From positions 1 to 64,000 of the forward strand of contig CAJXQR010000009.1 in assembly GCA_913058345.1 (NCBI GenBank): 64,000 nucleotides of DNA, in the 5' to 3' direction. Both the position numbers and the translations under genes were made by a program. Source of the DNA: an uncultured Gammaproteobacteria bacterium (GTDB lineage: Bacteria; Pseudomonadota; Gammaproteobacteria; Pseudomonadales; Porticoccaceae). Below the pieces are notes generated by a model. It searched no databases, had not been told where the DNA came from, and saw only the letters and a list, made by a program, of their open reading frames with translations. This document shows, one piece after another, positions 9,835-19,976 of this stretch (its first letter is position 1; every line of letters begins with the position of its first letter).

Positions 9835-9887
9835 TAGATATCCTCATCTGCTGTTTCGATATTGTTTGACGTTTTAATAGAGTTTTT

Positions 9888-9972
9888 GCCCAAGTGGTGG
9901 AATTGGTAGACACGCTATCTTGAGGGGGTAGTGGCGTAAGCCGTGCCGGTTCAAGTCCGGCCTTGGGCACCA
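9888..9972 (+). tRNA. tRNA-Leu (anticodon GAG)
   Basis: An 85-base cloverleaf with acceptor GCCCAAG / CTTGGGC, discriminator A and an encoded CCA end. The anticodon loop TTGAGGG is on stem CTATC/GGTAG, with GAG at 9922-9924. A long variable arm, as expected for class II tRNAs, precedes the T arm (GGTTCAAGTCC). It lies 53 bases after secG with no convincing promoter in between, so it is probably co-transcribed with secG. Confidence 0.97.
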
Positions 9973-10050
9973 TTTATGCCCTTGATGCAACTAATGTGTC
10001 GAGGGGTTTTGTGTTTGATGTTTTATCGTTGTCTCTGGCCTGAAAAAGCC

Positions 10051-10079
10051 TTGACGCTTATATAATAGGCTTATATAAT
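10051..10079 (+). promoter_or_regulatory. Strong sigma-70-type promoter for metY-rimP-nusA-infB
   Basis: TTGACG at 10051-10056, a 17-base spacer, then a perfect TATAAT at 10074-10079. The bases after the -10 box are GC-rich (CGCGGCCC), a discriminator type linked to stringent control of stable-RNA promoters. Transcription would begin near 10086, leaving a leader of about 85 bases before the initiator tRNA. Confidence 0.8.
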
Positions 10080-10170
10080 TCGCGGCCCTTGAAACGAACG
10101 ATTTTACCAGGATCGCAAGTTGGGGCATCGAAGGGGCTAGCAGAGTTAGTGCTGATGTAAAAGTTTTTGT

Positions 10171-10247
<77 letters not shown>

Positions 10248-10275
10248 AATTCTACGCCTTAATGGTGTAGCGCGA

Positions 10276-10299
10276 AGCCCCTGTTTACAGGGGCTTTTT
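10276..10299 (+). terminator. Intrinsic terminator/attenuator between metY and rimP
   Basis: AGCCCCTG at 10276-10283 and CAGGGGCT at 10288-10295 with a TTTA loop and a T-run. It would release most transcripts after the initiator tRNA. Read-through would give rimP-nusA-infB expression, since no second promoter is obvious before rimP. Confidence 0.9.
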
Positions 10300-10359
10300 G
10301 TTATTGGAGTTGTCGTATGACAACGTAGGTTGCTCGGTTCACTAGTAAAGGTGAGGTAG

Positions 10360-10815
10360 ATGGCTCTCGGACAGGACGCTTTGCAAGCGCTAATTGAGCC
10401 CGTTGTACAGGCGTTAGACTGCGAGCTTTGGGGTGTTGAGTACTTTCAAGCAGGTCAGCGCAGCGTGTTGCGCATCTATATAGATAAGACTGACGGCATT
10501 GATATTGAAGACTGTCAGCGTGTTAGTCGTCAGCTCGGTAGCGTTCTTGATGTCGAAGATCCTATAGGTGGCGAATATACACTCGAGGTATCTTCTCCTG
10601 GCCTTGACCGCCCTTTGTATCGGTTGACCCAGTATGAACAATTGGCCGGTGAGCATATTGATTTGAAGTTGCGCTTTCCCTTTGAAGGGCAGCGTAAATT
10701 TAAAGGCTTGTTAAAAGGTGTGGAAGCTGAGGATGTGGTTCTTGTGGTTGATGAGCAAGAATACTTGTTTCCGTTTGAAAGTATCGAGAAAGCGAAGGTT
10801 GTGCCGCAATTCTAA
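10360..10815 (+). CDS. rimP: Ribosome maturation factor RimP
   Basis: 151 residues, the normal family length. RimP is needed for 30S subunit maturation. The N-terminal domain includes CELWGVEYFQAGQRSVLRIY and DGIDIEDCQRVSRQL, then GEYTLEVSSPGLDRPLY, the strongest family signature. The C-terminal SH3-like domain contains KFKGLLKGVEAEDVVL. ATG 10360 is preceded by GAGGT. It is first of the rimP-nusA-infB-rbfA-truB run and ends 24 bases before nusA. Confidence 0.95.
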   Translation: MALGQDALQALIEPVVQALDCELWGVEYFQAGQRSVLRIYIDKTDGIDIEDCQRVSRQLGSVLDVEDPIGGEYTLEVSSPGLDRPLYRLTQYEQLAGEHIDLKLRFPFEGQRKFKGLLKGVEAEDVVLVVDEQEYLFPFESIEKAKVVPQF

Positions 10816-10839
10816 AACCGGGGCAGGAGAGGCTTGCAG

Positions 10840-12333
10840 ATGAACAAAGAAATATTTCTAGTCGCTGAAGCGGTATCAAATGAAAAGGGCGTGTCGAAAG
10901 AAGTTATCTTTGAAGCGATGGAAGAAGCTTTGGCGATGGCAACCAAAAAGCGTTACGAGGAGGAGTCCCATATTAGAGTGGTAATTGATCGCGAAAGTGG
11001 CGATTACGAGACTTTTCGCTGGTGGGATGTGGTCGATGATGACACCTTAGCAGAACTCGGTACTCAGTTTACTTTGGAAGAAGCTCACGAAAAAGATCCC
11101 AGTCTTGTCGCTGGTGATACCTTTGAAGAACAGGTCGAGAATGTTAGGTTTGGGCGCATAGCGGCTCAGGCTGCAAAGCAAGTGATTGTGCAGAAAGTAC
11201 GTGATGCTGAACGCGAGTTAGTCGCTGCACGCTACCAGGGGCGGGTTGGAGAGCTGGTGAGCGGTACGGTAAAGAAAGTCACTCGCGAACATATTATTGT
11301 CGATCTGGGCAACAATGCGGAGGGCTTGTTGTCCCGTGAAGAGTTGGTAGGTCGTGAGGTGTTTCGCATTAATGACAGGGTGCGTGCCATTCTGTTTGCG
11401 ATTCGTTCTGAGGGCCGGGGTCCCCAGTTGTTGCTCAGTCGTTCGTGTACTGAAATGCTGGTTAAACTCTTTCAGATTGAAGTGCCAGAGATCGCTGAAC
11501 AGGTCATCGAGATTCGTGCGGCTTCTCGGGACACAAATGGTGCTCGAGCCAAAATAGCAGTGAAAACCAACGATGGGCGCATGGATCCAATTGGGGCTTG
11601 TGTCGGTATGCGTGGAGCCCGGGTGCAAGCCGTTTCCAATGAGCTGGGTGGGGAGAGAGTCGATATTGTCCTGTGGGATGATAACCCGGCTCAATTAGTC
11701 ATCAACGCCATGGCTCCGGCTGAGGTGGCCTCCATTATCGTCTACGAAGAAACAAACACCATGGACGTAGCTGTCGCTGAAGATAACCTGGCACAGGCCA
11801 TCGGTCGCGGTGGTCAAAATGTGCGACTTGCCTCTGACCTGACGGGTTGGGATATCAATGTCATGACCACGGAAGAGCTTGAAACTAAGCAGCATGATGA
11901 GGCGGGTGGCATCATTGAAAGTCTTATGGCGAAGCTGGATGTCGAAGAAGATGTGGCTGTCATCCTGGTTGAAGAGGGCTTCACCTCTGTTGAAGAGGTG
12001 GCCTATGTGCCTTTAGAAGAACTGCTGGCAATTGATGGTTTTGATGAAGAAATTGCCGAAGAATTGAGAGCCCGAGCCAAAGATGCATTACTGACAAGCG
12101 CTCTGGTTCATGAAGAAGAGTTGTCGACGGCTGCGCCAGCAGAAGACCTGCTGACAATGGAAGGTATGGATCAAACGCTTGCTTGTACTTTAGCGGCAAA
12201 CGGTATTGTTACCATGGAAGATCTAGCCGAACAGGCTGTCGATGAGTTGCTCGATTTAGGCGTTGATGCCGAACGAGCTGCAGCGTTGATTATGGCGGCC
12301 CGGGCGCCGTGGTTTGAGGAAGATGCGGGTTGA
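10840..12333 (+). CDS. nusA: Transcription elongation/termination factor NusA
   Basis: 497 residues. It binds RNA polymerase and modulates pausing, termination and antitermination. Order of domains: N-terminal polymerase-binding domain (starts MNKEIFLVAEAVSNEKGV), S1 domain from about residue 135 (GELVSGTVKKVTREHIIVDL), KH1 and KH2 (DPIGACVGMRGARVQAVS and AIGRGGQNVRLAS), then two acidic helix-hairpin-helix repeats from about residue 365, the form found in gammaproteobacteria. AGGAGAGG at 10825-10832 supports ATG 10840. A TTG six bases earlier is in frame but not needed. Confidence 0.97.
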   Translation: MNKEIFLVAEAVSNEKGVSKEVIFEAMEEALAMATKKRYEEESHIRVVIDRESGDYETFRWWDVVDDDTLAELGTQFTLEEAHEKDPSLVAGDTFEEQVENVRFGRIAAQAAKQVIVQKVRDAERELVAARYQGRVGELVSGTVKKVTREHIIVDLGNNAEGLLSREELVGREVFRINDRVRAILFAIRSEGRGPQLLLSRSCTEMLVKLFQIEVPEIAEQVIEIRAASRDTNGARAKIAVKTNDGRMDPIGACVGMRGARVQAVSNELGGERVDIVLWDDNPAQLVINAMAPAEVASIIVYEETNTMDVAVAEDNLAQAIGRGGQNVRLASDLTGWDINVMTTEELETKQHDEAGGIIESLMAKLDVEEDVAVILVEEGFTSVEEVAYVPLEELLAIDGFDEEIAEELRARAKDALLTSALVHEEELSTAAPAEDLLTMEGMDQTLACTLAANGIVTMEDLAEQAVDELLDLGVDAERAAALIMAARAPWFEEDAG

Positions 12334-12378
12334 TTAAACGGCTAACAACGGGTCAAGACAAAATACTGAGGAAGAGCA

Positions 12379-15159
12379 ATGGCTGAAGTTACTGTAAGTG
12401 AACTCGCCGGTGTAGTAGGCGCATCAGTTGAACGTTTGTTGGCACAGATGAAAGAGGCGGGGCTGCCGCAAACATCGTCTGATGCCACGGTTTCGGATGA
12501 AGAAAAGCAGACCTTGCTGGTATATTTGAAAAGTCTTCATGGCGAACAGGGCAGTGCCCCGAAAAAGATTACTTTGCGCCGAAAGACCCTCGGTACTCTT
12601 AAAGCGGGTGCTGGGCGTAAATCTGTGAATGTCGAAGTGCGTAAAAAGCGCACTTACATTAAGAAAGAAACGGAAGAGGTTGTAGCAGAACCTGAAGTTG
12701 TGGTTGAAGAGCCTGTTGCGCCAGAGCTCGAGATAGAAGCAGAAATGGCTGAGGCTCCGGCTGTTGAAGTTGTTTCAGAGCTTGAGGTTGAGCCAGAGAC
12801 TGAAATTGAACCAGAGACTGAAGCCGAACCTGAGGTTGAAGAAGAGTCCGACGTAGAAGCTGAACCCACAGCAGTGGAGGAACCTGAGGTGGCCGCTGAG
12901 AAGGAGCCGCCAGCGGATGCCGTTACTCAGCCTGAAGACAAGCCTCCCGCTCGACCTCTGCACACACCTTCGCGTTTGGTGGATGATGTTGAAGCTAAAC
13001 GTATTGCCTCGATATTGGCCCGTAAAGAACGCGAAAAAATAGCCAAAGAAGAACTTGAGCAACGCAAGCTGGAGCGAGCCAGGGAGGAAGAAGCAGCAAA
13101 GGCTCGCCAAGTTGCAGAGCGTGAGGCAAAAGCCAAAAGCAAAACAGATAGCAAGCCTGATGGCAAAACAGAAAGTCCTCTGGCTCGCCTCGGCCGCGTA
13201 CGTGAAAAACCTGCAGCTGAAGAAGAGCAAAAGACACGGCGTAAAAAGACGATTAAAGGATCGCGTAAGCAGCGTCCCGAAGACCTGATTAGAGAAGCAG
13301 ATCTCGAGCGAGCAGAGAACCGTAAAAAAGGTCCTCTACGCTCGGGCGGACCCGTCGTTAAAGTTAAAAATGTCCACGTTTTCCAGAAGCCAACCGATAA
13401 GGTTGTCCATGAAGTGGAGATTGGCGATTCGATTGTCATTTCTGAACTGGCTTCAAAAATGGCGCTCAAGGCTAATGTCGTCATCAAAGCGCTGATGAAA
13501 ATGGGCACCATGGCCACTATCAATGACAGTATTGACCATGATACGGCGAGTCTGATTGTAGAAGAACTGGGTCATAAACCGGTCGCTATGTCCGATGGCA
13601 TAGAAGACGAGCTGCGTGACATGATGCGGGCTGTAGAGGCCTCGGGCGAAGAGGCACGTGCGCCAGTTGTGACGGTGATGGGCCATGTTGATCACGGTAA
13701 GACATCCTTACTTGATTACATTCGCGAGTCGCGTGTTGCCTCTGGTGAAGCGGGGGGCATTACGCAGCATATTGGTGCTTACCACGTTGATACGCCTCAC
13801 GGTATGATCACATTCCTTGATACGCCTGGTCATGCGGCGTTTACTGCGATGCGCGCGCGCGGCGCTAAATCTACCGATGTGGTGATTTTAATCGTCGCTG
13901 CTGATGACGGCGTCATGCCGCAAACAGAAGAGGCGATACTGCATGCGAAAGCGGCTGGTGTGCCGATTATCGTTGCAATTAACAAAATTGATAAAGAAGG
14001 TGCCGACCCCGAACGAGTTACTAGCGAGCTGGCGGCCAAAGATGTCATTCCCGAAGAGTGGGGAGGTGATACACAGTTTGTTAAAATCTCTGCCCATACC
14101 GGTGAAGGTATTGAGACCCTGCTCGAAGCCGTTTTGTTACAGGCAGAACTTCTTGAATTGAGTGCGCCGACCGATGGCGTTGCTCAAGGTGTGATTGTTG
14201 AGGCGCGTGTCGAAAAAGGCCGTGGAGTGGTTGCAACAGCACTCGTTCAGGCGGGTACCTTGCGCAAGGGTGATTACTTGTTAGCTGGTGGTAGTGTCGG
14301 AAAAATTCGCGGCATGAGTGATGAAGCTGGTAAGGCTATTCTTGAAGCCGGCCCCTCGATCCCCGTTGAAATTCTCGGCCTTGATACCCCCCCTGATGCA
14401 GGTGACGACTTCGCTGTCGTGAGTGACGAACGCAAGGCAAAAGAAGTCGCTCAGGCGCGGCAGCAGAAAGAACGGGATGACCGTGTTGCACGTCAAAAAA
14501 CCAATAAGCTGGAAAACATGTTCGCTGGTTTTGAAGGCACGGAAAAGAAAATTCTCTCCGTACTGGTCAAGGCTGATGTCCGAGGGTCTCTTGAGGCCAT
14601 CCTGGCGACACTGGCCGATATTGGTAACGAAGAAGTGGCGGTCAATGTGGTCAGTTCTGGTGTTGGTGGCTTGACCGAATCGGATATCAACCTGGCGGCT
14701 ACCTCGAATGCTGTGGTCGTTGGTTTTAATGTTCGAGCCGAAGTGTCTGGACGGCGTTTGGCCGAAAAAGAAGGGATTGATATTCGCTATTACAGCGTAA
14801 TCTATAATCTGCTCGATGATATTAAAGACGCACTGTCAGGCATGCTTGCCCCCGAAATTCGTGAAGAGATTGTCGGTATTGCCGAAGTGAAAGAGGTCTT
14901 TAGTTCGCCGAAGTTTGGCCAAATTGCCGGCTCTATTGTCACCGAAGGTACGGTTTACCGTAACAAACCGATTCGCGTGTTACGTGAGAACGTAGTTATC
15001 TACGAAGGCGAGCTCGAATCTCTGCGCCGTTTTAAAGACGATGTTAATGAAGTCCGCAGTGGGACTGAATGTGGCATCGGCGTTAAGGATTACACCGATG
15101 TAAAACCGGGCGATCAAATTGAAGTTTTCGATGTCAAGGAGATTGAACGCAGTCTTTAA
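12379..15159 (+). CDS. infB: Translation initiation factor IF-2
   Basis: 926 residues, a long form. IF-2 is the GTPase that places initiator tRNA on the 30S subunit and promotes subunit joining. An N-terminal IF2-N subdomain ([20 protein letters not shown]) is followed by a long low-complexity linker. This is first Glu/Pro/Val-rich (about residues 95-185), then Lys/Arg/Glu-rich (about 210-330). A second IF2-N-like helical segment precedes the G domain. G motifs are GHVDHGKT near residue 435, DTPGHAAF and NKID, followed by domains II, III and IV. GAGGAAG upstream supports the ATG. It sits 45 bases after nusA. Confidence 0.97.
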   Translation: MAEVTVSELAGVVGASVERLLAQMKEAGLPQTSSDATVSDEEKQTLLVYLKSLHGEQGSAPKKITLRRKTLGTLKAGAGRKSVNVEVRKKRTYIKKETEEVVAEPEVVVEEPVAPELEIEAEMAEAPAVEVVSELEVEPETEIEPETEAEPEVEEESDVEAEPTAVEEPEVAAEKEPPADAVTQPEDKPPARPLHTPSRLVDDVEAKRIASILARKEREKIAKEELEQRKLERAREEEAAKARQVAEREAKAKSKTDSKPDGKTESPLARLGRVREKPAAEEEQKTRRKKTIKGSRKQRPEDLIREADLERAENRKKGPLRSGGPVVKVKNVHVFQKPTDKVVHEVEIGDSIVISELASKMALKANVVIKALMKMGTMATINDSIDHDTASLIVEELGHKPVAMSDGIEDELRDMMRAVEASGEEARAPVVTVMGHVDHGKTSLLDYIRESRVASGEAGGITQHIGAYHVDTPHGMITFLDTPGHAAFTAMRARGAKSTDVVILIVAADDGVMPQTEEAILHAKAAGVPIIVAINKIDKEGADPERVTSELAAKDVIPEEWGGDTQFVKISAHTGEGIETLLEAVLLQAELLELSAPTDGVAQGVIVEARVEKGRGVVATALVQAGTLRKGDYLLAGGSVGKIRGMSDEAGKAILEAGPSIPVEILGLDTPPDAGDDFAVVSDERKAKEVAQARQQKERDDRVARQKTNKLENMFAGFEGTEKKILSVLVKADVRGSLEAILATLADIGNEEVAVNVVSSGVGGLTESDINLAATSNAVVVGFNVRAEVSGRRLAEKEGIDIRYYSVIYNLLDDIKDALSGMLAPEIREEIVGIAEVKEVFSSPKFGQIAGSIVTEGTVYRNKPIRVLRENVVIYEGELESLRRFKDDVNEVRSGTECGIGVKDYTDVKPGDQIEVFDVKEIERSL

Positions 15160-15210
15160 TTGATGCGTCTGTTAATCGATAGTTTTGTTAAGAAGAGAGG
15201 CCGCTAAGTA

Positions 15211-15600
15211 GTGCCGAGAGAATTTACCCGCGCTGAGCGCGTTGCCGATGCCCTGCAGCGTGAGTTAGCCCTATTAATTCGCGAAGAGATGGGTGACCCT
15301 CGTGTCAATTTTGTCAATATTACTGCTGTTGATGTCAGCCGTGACTTGTCAGCCGCGAAAGTGCATGTCAACTATGTTGACGCGCGGGAGACAGCAGAGC
15401 GAGCAGCGGGCGTGAAAGTACTGAATGGTGCTTCCGGCTTTTTACGCACGAAGCTTGCCAAACGCATGCAGCTGCGCATTGTGCCCAGTTTGACATTTAT
15501 TTACGACGACAGCGGGCGCCGTGGCCAGGAATTGTCAGCTTTGATCGATACGGCACTGGCAGCAGACAAGCACAATGAAAATCTGTCGGGGGATAAATAG
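15211..15600 (+). CDS. rbfA: Ribosome-binding factor A
   Basis: 129 residues. A KH-type 30S maturation factor also linked to cold adaptation. It starts with the conserved PREFTRAERVADALQRELA, then MGDPRVNFVNITAVDVSRDL and RIVPSLTFIYDDSGRRGQEL. GTG start preceded by a purine-rich AGAAGAGAGG. The TAG stop overlaps the GTG start of truB by one base, so the two genes are translationally coupled. Confidence 0.95.
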   Translation: MPREFTRAERVADALQRELALLIREEMGDPRVNFVNITAVDVSRDLSAAKVHVNYVDARETAERAAGVKVLNGASGFLRTKLAKRMQLRIVPSLTFIYDDSGRRGQELSALIDTALAADKHNENLSGDK

Positions 15601-16550
15601 TGGCCCGACGTCGCCAGAGGCCTCGTGGTAGACCCGTCGATGGCATCTTGATACTCAATAAACCCCAGGGTATTACTTCTAATGATGCCTTGCAGCAGGT
15701 TAAGTACCTGTTTTATGCCGCCAAAGCGGGACATACCGGTAGCCTCGACCCATTGGCTACCGGTGTCTTACCCATTTGTTTGGGCGAGGCAACTAAATTT
15801 ACCCAGTTCCTGCTCGAGGCTGATAAAACATACCAAAGTACGTTCTGCCTGGGTGTGGCGACTGAAACCGGTGATTCTGACGGTGAAACGGTCAGTACAA
15901 CCGATGCTTCCGCCTTAACACAAACACAGTTAGAACAGGCCATAGAGGCCTTTCGTGGCGAGATACAACAGATTCCTTCAATGTACTCGGCCCTTAAGCA
16001 CAACGGTCAACCACTGTATAAGTTGGCGCGACAGGGTATTACTGTTGAGCGAGAAGCGCGTGATGCGACTATCTATCGTTATGAGATATTGGCTTTCCGC
16101 CCTGGTAAACAAGCCGAACTCGATGTTGAAATCAGTTGCAGTAAAGGTACGTATATTCGCACCCTTGCCGAAGATCTCGGTAAGGCGGTGGGTTGCGGCG
16201 CCCATGTGACGCGACTGCATCGCACAGTGGCAGGCCCCTTTCTTGAAGAGGAGTCCATCAGTTTGGCGCAATTAGAGGCTTTGCGCGAAGGTAAGCGCGG
16301 TGAAGACCTCGATTTTCTTCTCAAGCCGCTGGATGCGGCAGTCAGTGATGCCCTTAAGGTGGAGTTGAGCGAAAGTATGGCATGGTATTTCCGTCAGGGC
16401 CAGGCAGTGATGAGTCCCGAGGTCTATCGCCAGTCAGAAGAAGGCGATATAGTGCGGATCTTTCATACCGACGGTGTTTTTATGGGCGTCGGGGAAGTAT
16501 TGGACGACGGGCGTGTGAAGCCGCGTCGTTTAGTGGCAAGCGCGCAATAG
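15600..16550 (+). CDS. truB: tRNA pseudouridine(55) synthase TruB
   Basis: 316 residues. It makes pseudouridine at position 55 of the T loop in tRNAs. The catalytic aspartate is in GHTGSLDPLATGVLP, near residue 50. Other landmarks are the N-terminal VDGILILNKPQGITSNDA, YSALKHNGQPLYKLAR and CSKGTYIRTLAEDLG. A C-terminal PUA-like region follows (about 240-310). GTG start overlaps the rbfA stop by one base. The 138-base gap to rpsO probably holds the rpsO promoter and leader. Confidence 0.95.
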   Translation: MARRRQRPRGRPVDGILILNKPQGITSNDALQQVKYLFYAAKAGHTGSLDPLATGVLPICLGEATKFTQFLLEADKTYQSTFCLGVATETGDSDGETVSTTDASALTQTQLEQAIEAFRGEIQQIPSMYSALKHNGQPLYKLARQGITVEREARDATIYRYEILAFRPGKQAELDVEISCSKGTYIRTLAEDLGKAVGCGAHVTRLHRTVAGPFLEEESISLAQLEALREGKRGEDLDFLLKPLDAAVSDALKVELSESMAWYFRQGQAVMSPEVYRQSEEGDIVRIFHTDGVFMGVGEVLDDGRVKPRRLVASAQ

Positions 16551-16688
16551 ATCTCTTCAGTCGTTTAACGACAGCAGTAGTTGCTATTAATGCGTTTGTA
16601 ATTGGTAGCTGGAATCATCCAGCGTAATTAGGCTATCTATAAATATGCGTGGGTAGGCCTGAATAATGAGCATATTGGAGAAAGTAAA

Positions 16689-16958
16689 ATGGCATTAAGT
16701 GCAGAAGAGAAAGCAGCAATTGTTAAAGATAATGCGCAGTCGGAAGGGGACACTGGTTCTCCCGAAGTACAAGTGGCATTGCTGACCGCGAATATTAACA
16801 AACTACAGAGCCACTTTACCGGTAACAAAAAGGATCATCACTCACGTCGTGGTTTGATCCGCATGGTTAACCAACGTCGTAAATTGTTGGATTACCTGAA
16901 AAGTAAAAATGCTGAGCGTTACAGCCAGCTCATCGCGAAGCTTGGATTACGCCGATAA
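16689..16958 (+). CDS. rpsO: 30S ribosomal protein S15
   Basis: 89 residues, exactly the usual length. S15 binds 16S rRNA early in 30S assembly and regulates its own mRNA in many bacteria. Conserved segments: [40 protein letters not shown] and the C-terminal [19 protein letters not shown] before ATG gives a good ribosome site. It is followed by a hairpin and then pnp, as in E. coli. Confidence 0.97.
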   Translation: MALSAEEKAAIVKDNAQSEGDTGSPEVQVALLTANINKLQSHFTGNKKDHHSRRGLIRMVNQRRKLLDYLKSKNAERYSQLIAKLGLRR

Positions 16959-16970
16959 AACTCATTCCAC

Positions 16971-16993
16971 TAACGGCCCCAATGGGGCCGTTA
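16971..16993 (+). terminator. Hairpin between rpsO and pnp
   Basis: TAACGGCCCC at 16971-16980 pairs perfectly with GGGGCCGTTA at 16984-16993 around a 3-base loop. The following sequence (GTATTTATAAAT) is only weakly T-rich, so termination may be partial. In E. coli the corresponding gap holds a terminator and RNase III processing sites that control pnp. Confidence 0.75.
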
Positions 16994-17016
16994 GTATTTA
17001 TAAATAGGTGAAAATA

Positions 17017-19152
17017 GTGAATCCCGTAAGTAAATCATTTCAATATGGCAAGCACACCATAACATTGGAAACTGGTCGTATCGCCCGCCAGGCCTCTGGT
17101 GCTGTGTTATGCAGCATGGACGACACCATGGTGTTGTGTACCGTTGTCGCCCGCAAAGAAGCCAAACCTGGTCAGGATTTTTTTCCGCTGACCGTTAATT
17201 ACCAAGAAAAAGCCTATGCAGCAGGTAAGATCCCAGGTGGATTTTTCAAACGCGAAGGTCGGCCCAATGAGAAAGAAACCCTCACCTGCCGTTTAATTGA
17301 CAGGCCTATTCGCCCTTTATTTCCAGCGGGTTTTAAAAACGAAGTTCAGGTTGTACTGACCGTCATGTCGGCTAACAAAGATGTTGATCCTGACATTGCC
17401 TCTTTGATCGGTGCCTCTGCGGCACTGGCTATTTCCGGTGTGCCCTTCAATGGACCAATCGGTGCAGCCCGTGTTGGTTACAGTGATGACGCGGGTTACA
17501 TTCTTAACCCAACGTACTCTGATCTCACCACTTCAGATCTCGATATGGTCGTTGCCGGCACTAAAGACGCCGTCTTGATGGTTGAATCCGAAGCGAAAGA
17601 GTTATCAGAAGATTTGATGCTGGGTGGCGTACTGTATGCCCACCAGGAAATGCAGGCGGTTATTCAAGCCATTGAAGAGCTGGTGCGCGAAGCTGGTAAG
17701 CCTGCCTGGGATTGGCAGGCAGCCCCTGAAAACGTTGATCTAAGTACCGCGCTTAATGCTGCGGTTGGTGCTGAGGTTGAAGCTGCCTACCAAATTACTG
17801 ACAAGCAAGAGCGCAGCGCGCGTCTTGACGAAATCCGTGACAGCGCTATCGCTCAGTTAGTGAGTGAAGAGAATGGGGTCGCTGAAGAAGATGTACGGGA
17901 AACGTTTAAAAAGTGTGAAAAGAATATCGTTCGTGGCCGCATTATCCGTGGCGAAGCGCGTATCGATGGTCGTAATAGCACTACCGTCCGTCCCATTGCT
18001 GTTGATGTTGGCATTCTGCCGAAAGTGCACGGCTCTTCTTTGTTTACTCGTGGTGAAACGCAGGCCATCGTTACGGCGACCTTAGGTTCTCTACGTGACG
18101 CACAGACGATTGATGCCCTCGAAGGCATGAAGCGTGATGCCTTTATGTTGCACTACAACTTCCCTCCCTACTCGGTGGGTGAAGCGGGCCGTATGGGTGG
18201 CACCAGCCGCCGAGAGACAGGTCACGGCCGTCTGGCGCGACGAGGCATAGCTGCCGTTTTACCCAATGAAGAAGATTTCCCCTACACCATTCGTGTGGTT
18301 TCAGAGATTACTGAATCCAACGGTTCAAGCTCCATGGCTTCGGTTTGTGGTTCTAGCCTTGCGCTGATGGATGCAGGTGTCCCCATCAAGGCCCCAGTTG
18401 CCGGTATTGCGATGGGTTTAGTAAAAGAAGACGAAGGCTTTGCCGTATTGACCGATATTCTCGGTGATGAAGACCATCTCGGCGACATGGATTTTAAAGT
18501 AGCGGGTAGTGCTGCCGGTATAACCGCTCTGCAAATGGATATCAAGATCGAAGGTATCACCGAAGAAATTATGCAGGAGGCACTGACTCAAGCATTGGCA
18601 GCGCGTTTGCATATTCTCGGTGAAATGAACAAAACGCTTGAAGTTAGCCGTGACGATGTGGCCGAATCAGCGCCACGCTATCACACCCTGAAGATTGATC
18701 CCGACAAAATCCGCGATGTTATCGGTAAGGGCGGCGCAACTATTCGTATGCTCACCGAGGAAACGGGTGCGACGATCGATATTGAAGACGATGGCAGCAT
18801 TCGGATCTACAGTGATGATCGTGAGGGATTGAAGGATGCTATTTTCCGCATCGAAGAAATCACCGCTGAAGCGGAGGTGGGTCGTATCTATGATGGTACC
18901 GTTGCCCGCGTCGTCGACTTCGGAGCCTTTGTAACTATTATGCCCGGTACTGATGGTTTGGTGCATATCTCGCAAATTGCTCAGGAGCGGGTTGAAAAGG
19001 TCACGGACTATTTGTCAGAAGGTCAGCAAGTCAAGGTTAAGGTCCTCGATGTAGATGCCCGAGGCCGCATTAAACTGTCGATGAAAGAAGTGTCGGAAGC
19101 TGAGGGTGGTTTGCCATCAAAAGCTGAGGACACAGCACCAGTAGCAGAGTAG
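17017..19152 (+). CDS. pnp: Polyribonucleotide nucleotidyltransferase (PNPase)
   Basis: 711 residues, identical in length to the E. coli enzyme. It is a 3'-5' phosphorolytic exoribonuclease of the RNA degradosome. Two RNase PH-like domains (first from residue 1, with [20 protein letters not shown]; second from about residue 310, with [20 protein letters not shown]) flank an alpha-helical domain. A KH domain ([20 protein letters not shown]) and an S1 domain ([18 protein letters not shown]) follow. GTG 17017 lies 5 bases after AGGTGA and aligns with the E. coli start. An in-frame GTG at 17008 overlaps that ribosome site. Confidence 0.97.
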   Translation: MNPVSKSFQYGKHTITLETGRIARQASGAVLCSMDDTMVLCTVVARKEAKPGQDFFPLTVNYQEKAYAAGKIPGGFFKREGRPNEKETLTCRLIDRPIRPLFPAGFKNEVQVVLTVMSANKDVDPDIASLIGASAALAISGVPFNGPIGAARVGYSDDAGYILNPTYSDLTTSDLDMVVAGTKDAVLMVESEAKELSEDLMLGGVLYAHQEMQAVIQAIEELVREAGKPAWDWQAAPENVDLSTALNAAVGAEVEAAYQITDKQERSARLDEIRDSAIAQLVSEENGVAEEDVRETFKKCEKNIVRGRIIRGEARIDGRNSTTVRPIAVDVGILPKVHGSSLFTRGETQAIVTATLGSLRDAQTIDALEGMKRDAFMLHYNFPPYSVGEAGRMGGTSRRETGHGRLARRGIAAVLPNEEDFPYTIRVVSEITESNGSSSMASVCGSSLALMDAGVPIKAPVAGIAMGLVKEDEGFAVLTDILGDEDHLGDMDFKVAGSAAGITALQMDIKIEGITEEIMQEALTQALAARLHILGEMNKTLEVSRDDVAESAPRYHTLKIDPDKIRDVIGKGGATIRMLTEETGATIDIEDDGSIRIYSDDREGLKDAIFRIEEITAEAEVGRIYDGTVARVVDFGAFVTIMPGTDGLVHISQIAQERVEKVTDYLSEGQQVKVKVLDVDARGRIKLSMKEVSEAEGGLPSKAEDTAPVAE

Positions 19153-19172
19153 TCTGCTGAAGCAATACAGCT

Positions 19173-19202
19173 AAAAACGGGGCCTTGTGCCTCGTTTTTT
19201 TT
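19173..19202 (+). terminator. Intrinsic terminator after pnp
   Basis: AAAAACGGGGC pairs with GCCTCGTTTTT (one G-T pair) and is followed by a run of T. It ends the metY-to-pnp block. Confidence 0.9.
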
Positions 19203-19270
19203 ACCAAACAAATCGTCGGGGTGAGCATTAACACAAACTGCTGGTCATAACTCAAGGGATGAAAACGGCT

Positions 19271-19924
19271 ATGAAAATTCAGGGGCTCTATAGCGGAAAG
19301 TCGCAACAGCTTCGGCCATCGGGTGAATACACGGGTATTTATAAAGCGTCACGGAATCACGTGTCGGTTGATGAGCTTGGCATTCAGGGTGATGTGCAGG
19401 TTGACAAGCGCTATCACGGTGGCCCCGATAAGGCCCTGCATCAATACTCTCTACCCAGCTATCGGCGTATCGTTGAAGTCTATAGCAAACTAAAACATGT
19501 TGCGGTGCCGGGTGCTATTGGTGAAAATATTACGATTGCAGAGATGGCAGAGGCCAGCGTGTGCATCGGTGATATATACCGTTTTGGCAGCGTAGTTGCC
19601 CAGGTTTCAGAGCCTAGGCGGCCCTGCTGGAAAATCAATGCCAAATTCAAGCAGACCGACTTAACTGAATTTATTGAGAAAGAAGGCATTACCGGTTGGT
19701 ATTACCGAGTTCTTGAGGCCGGTGAAATCAGTCTGGGTGACAAGGCCACGTTGTTGGAGCGACCCAATCCCGAGGTTAATATTTCTTACTTTAATCAAGT
19801 GTTAAATAGGCCGCAGCCTCGCCGTGACGCACTGAATTTTTTAATTGAAAGCGTTGGTTTGGCTACTTCTTTAAGAGCTTATCTTGAAAAAAAAAGTGCG
19901 GGACTTGACTCGAAAAACGGCTAA
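19271..19924 (+). CDS. MOSC domain protein, YiiM family
   Basis: About 217 residues. MOSC domains act with molybdenum cofactor in sulfur carriage or in reduction of N-hydroxylated compounds (YiiM/YcbX group). Seen here: GIQGDVQVDKRYHGGPDKAL, the family's GDxQxDxxxHGGxDKA core, then GAIGENIT and CIGDIYRFGSVVAQVSEPR followed by RPCWK, where the cysteine is the expected cofactor ligand. A C-terminal helical tail (about 165-215) matches the YiiM-type extension. ATG 19271 is favoured because AAGGG at 19254-19258 is correctly spaced; the in-frame ATG 19259 touches that site. The gene is monocistronic or paired with the next one, 52 bases on. Confidence 0.85.
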   Translation: MKIQGLYSGKSQQLRPSGEYTGIYKASRNHVSVDELGIQGDVQVDKRYHGGPDKALHQYSLPSYRRIVEVYSKLKHVAVPGAIGENITIAEMAEASVCIGDIYRFGSVVAQVSEPRRPCWKINAKFKQTDLTEFIEKEGITGWYYRVLEAGEISLGDKATLLERPNPEVNISYFNQVLNRPQPRRDALNFLIESVGLATSLRAYLEKKSAGLDSKNG

Positions 19925-19976
19925 TGACTGGGGTGTCAGTACAGGCCCGATATGAAGACCACAATTGAGATGATGT

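Noticed and set aside
9866-9890. TTGACG near 9866 as a tRNA-Leu promoter
   Set aside because: At proper spacing the -10 box would fall within the tRNA itself; co-transcription with secG is more likely.
9713-9973. 86-codon minus-strand frame beginning MVPKAGLEPARL
   Set aside because: It runs antisense through tRNA-Leu; the GLEPARL-type start is the well-known false translation of a tRNA T arm.
11218-11694. 158-codon minus-strand frame inside nusA
   Set aside because: Antisense shadow of the S1/KH region of NusA; no motifs.
12927-13523. 198-codon minus-strand frame inside infB
   Set aside because: It mirrors the Lys/Glu/Arg-rich linker of IF-2, giving a Ser/Arg-rich antisense product with no domain or ribosome site.
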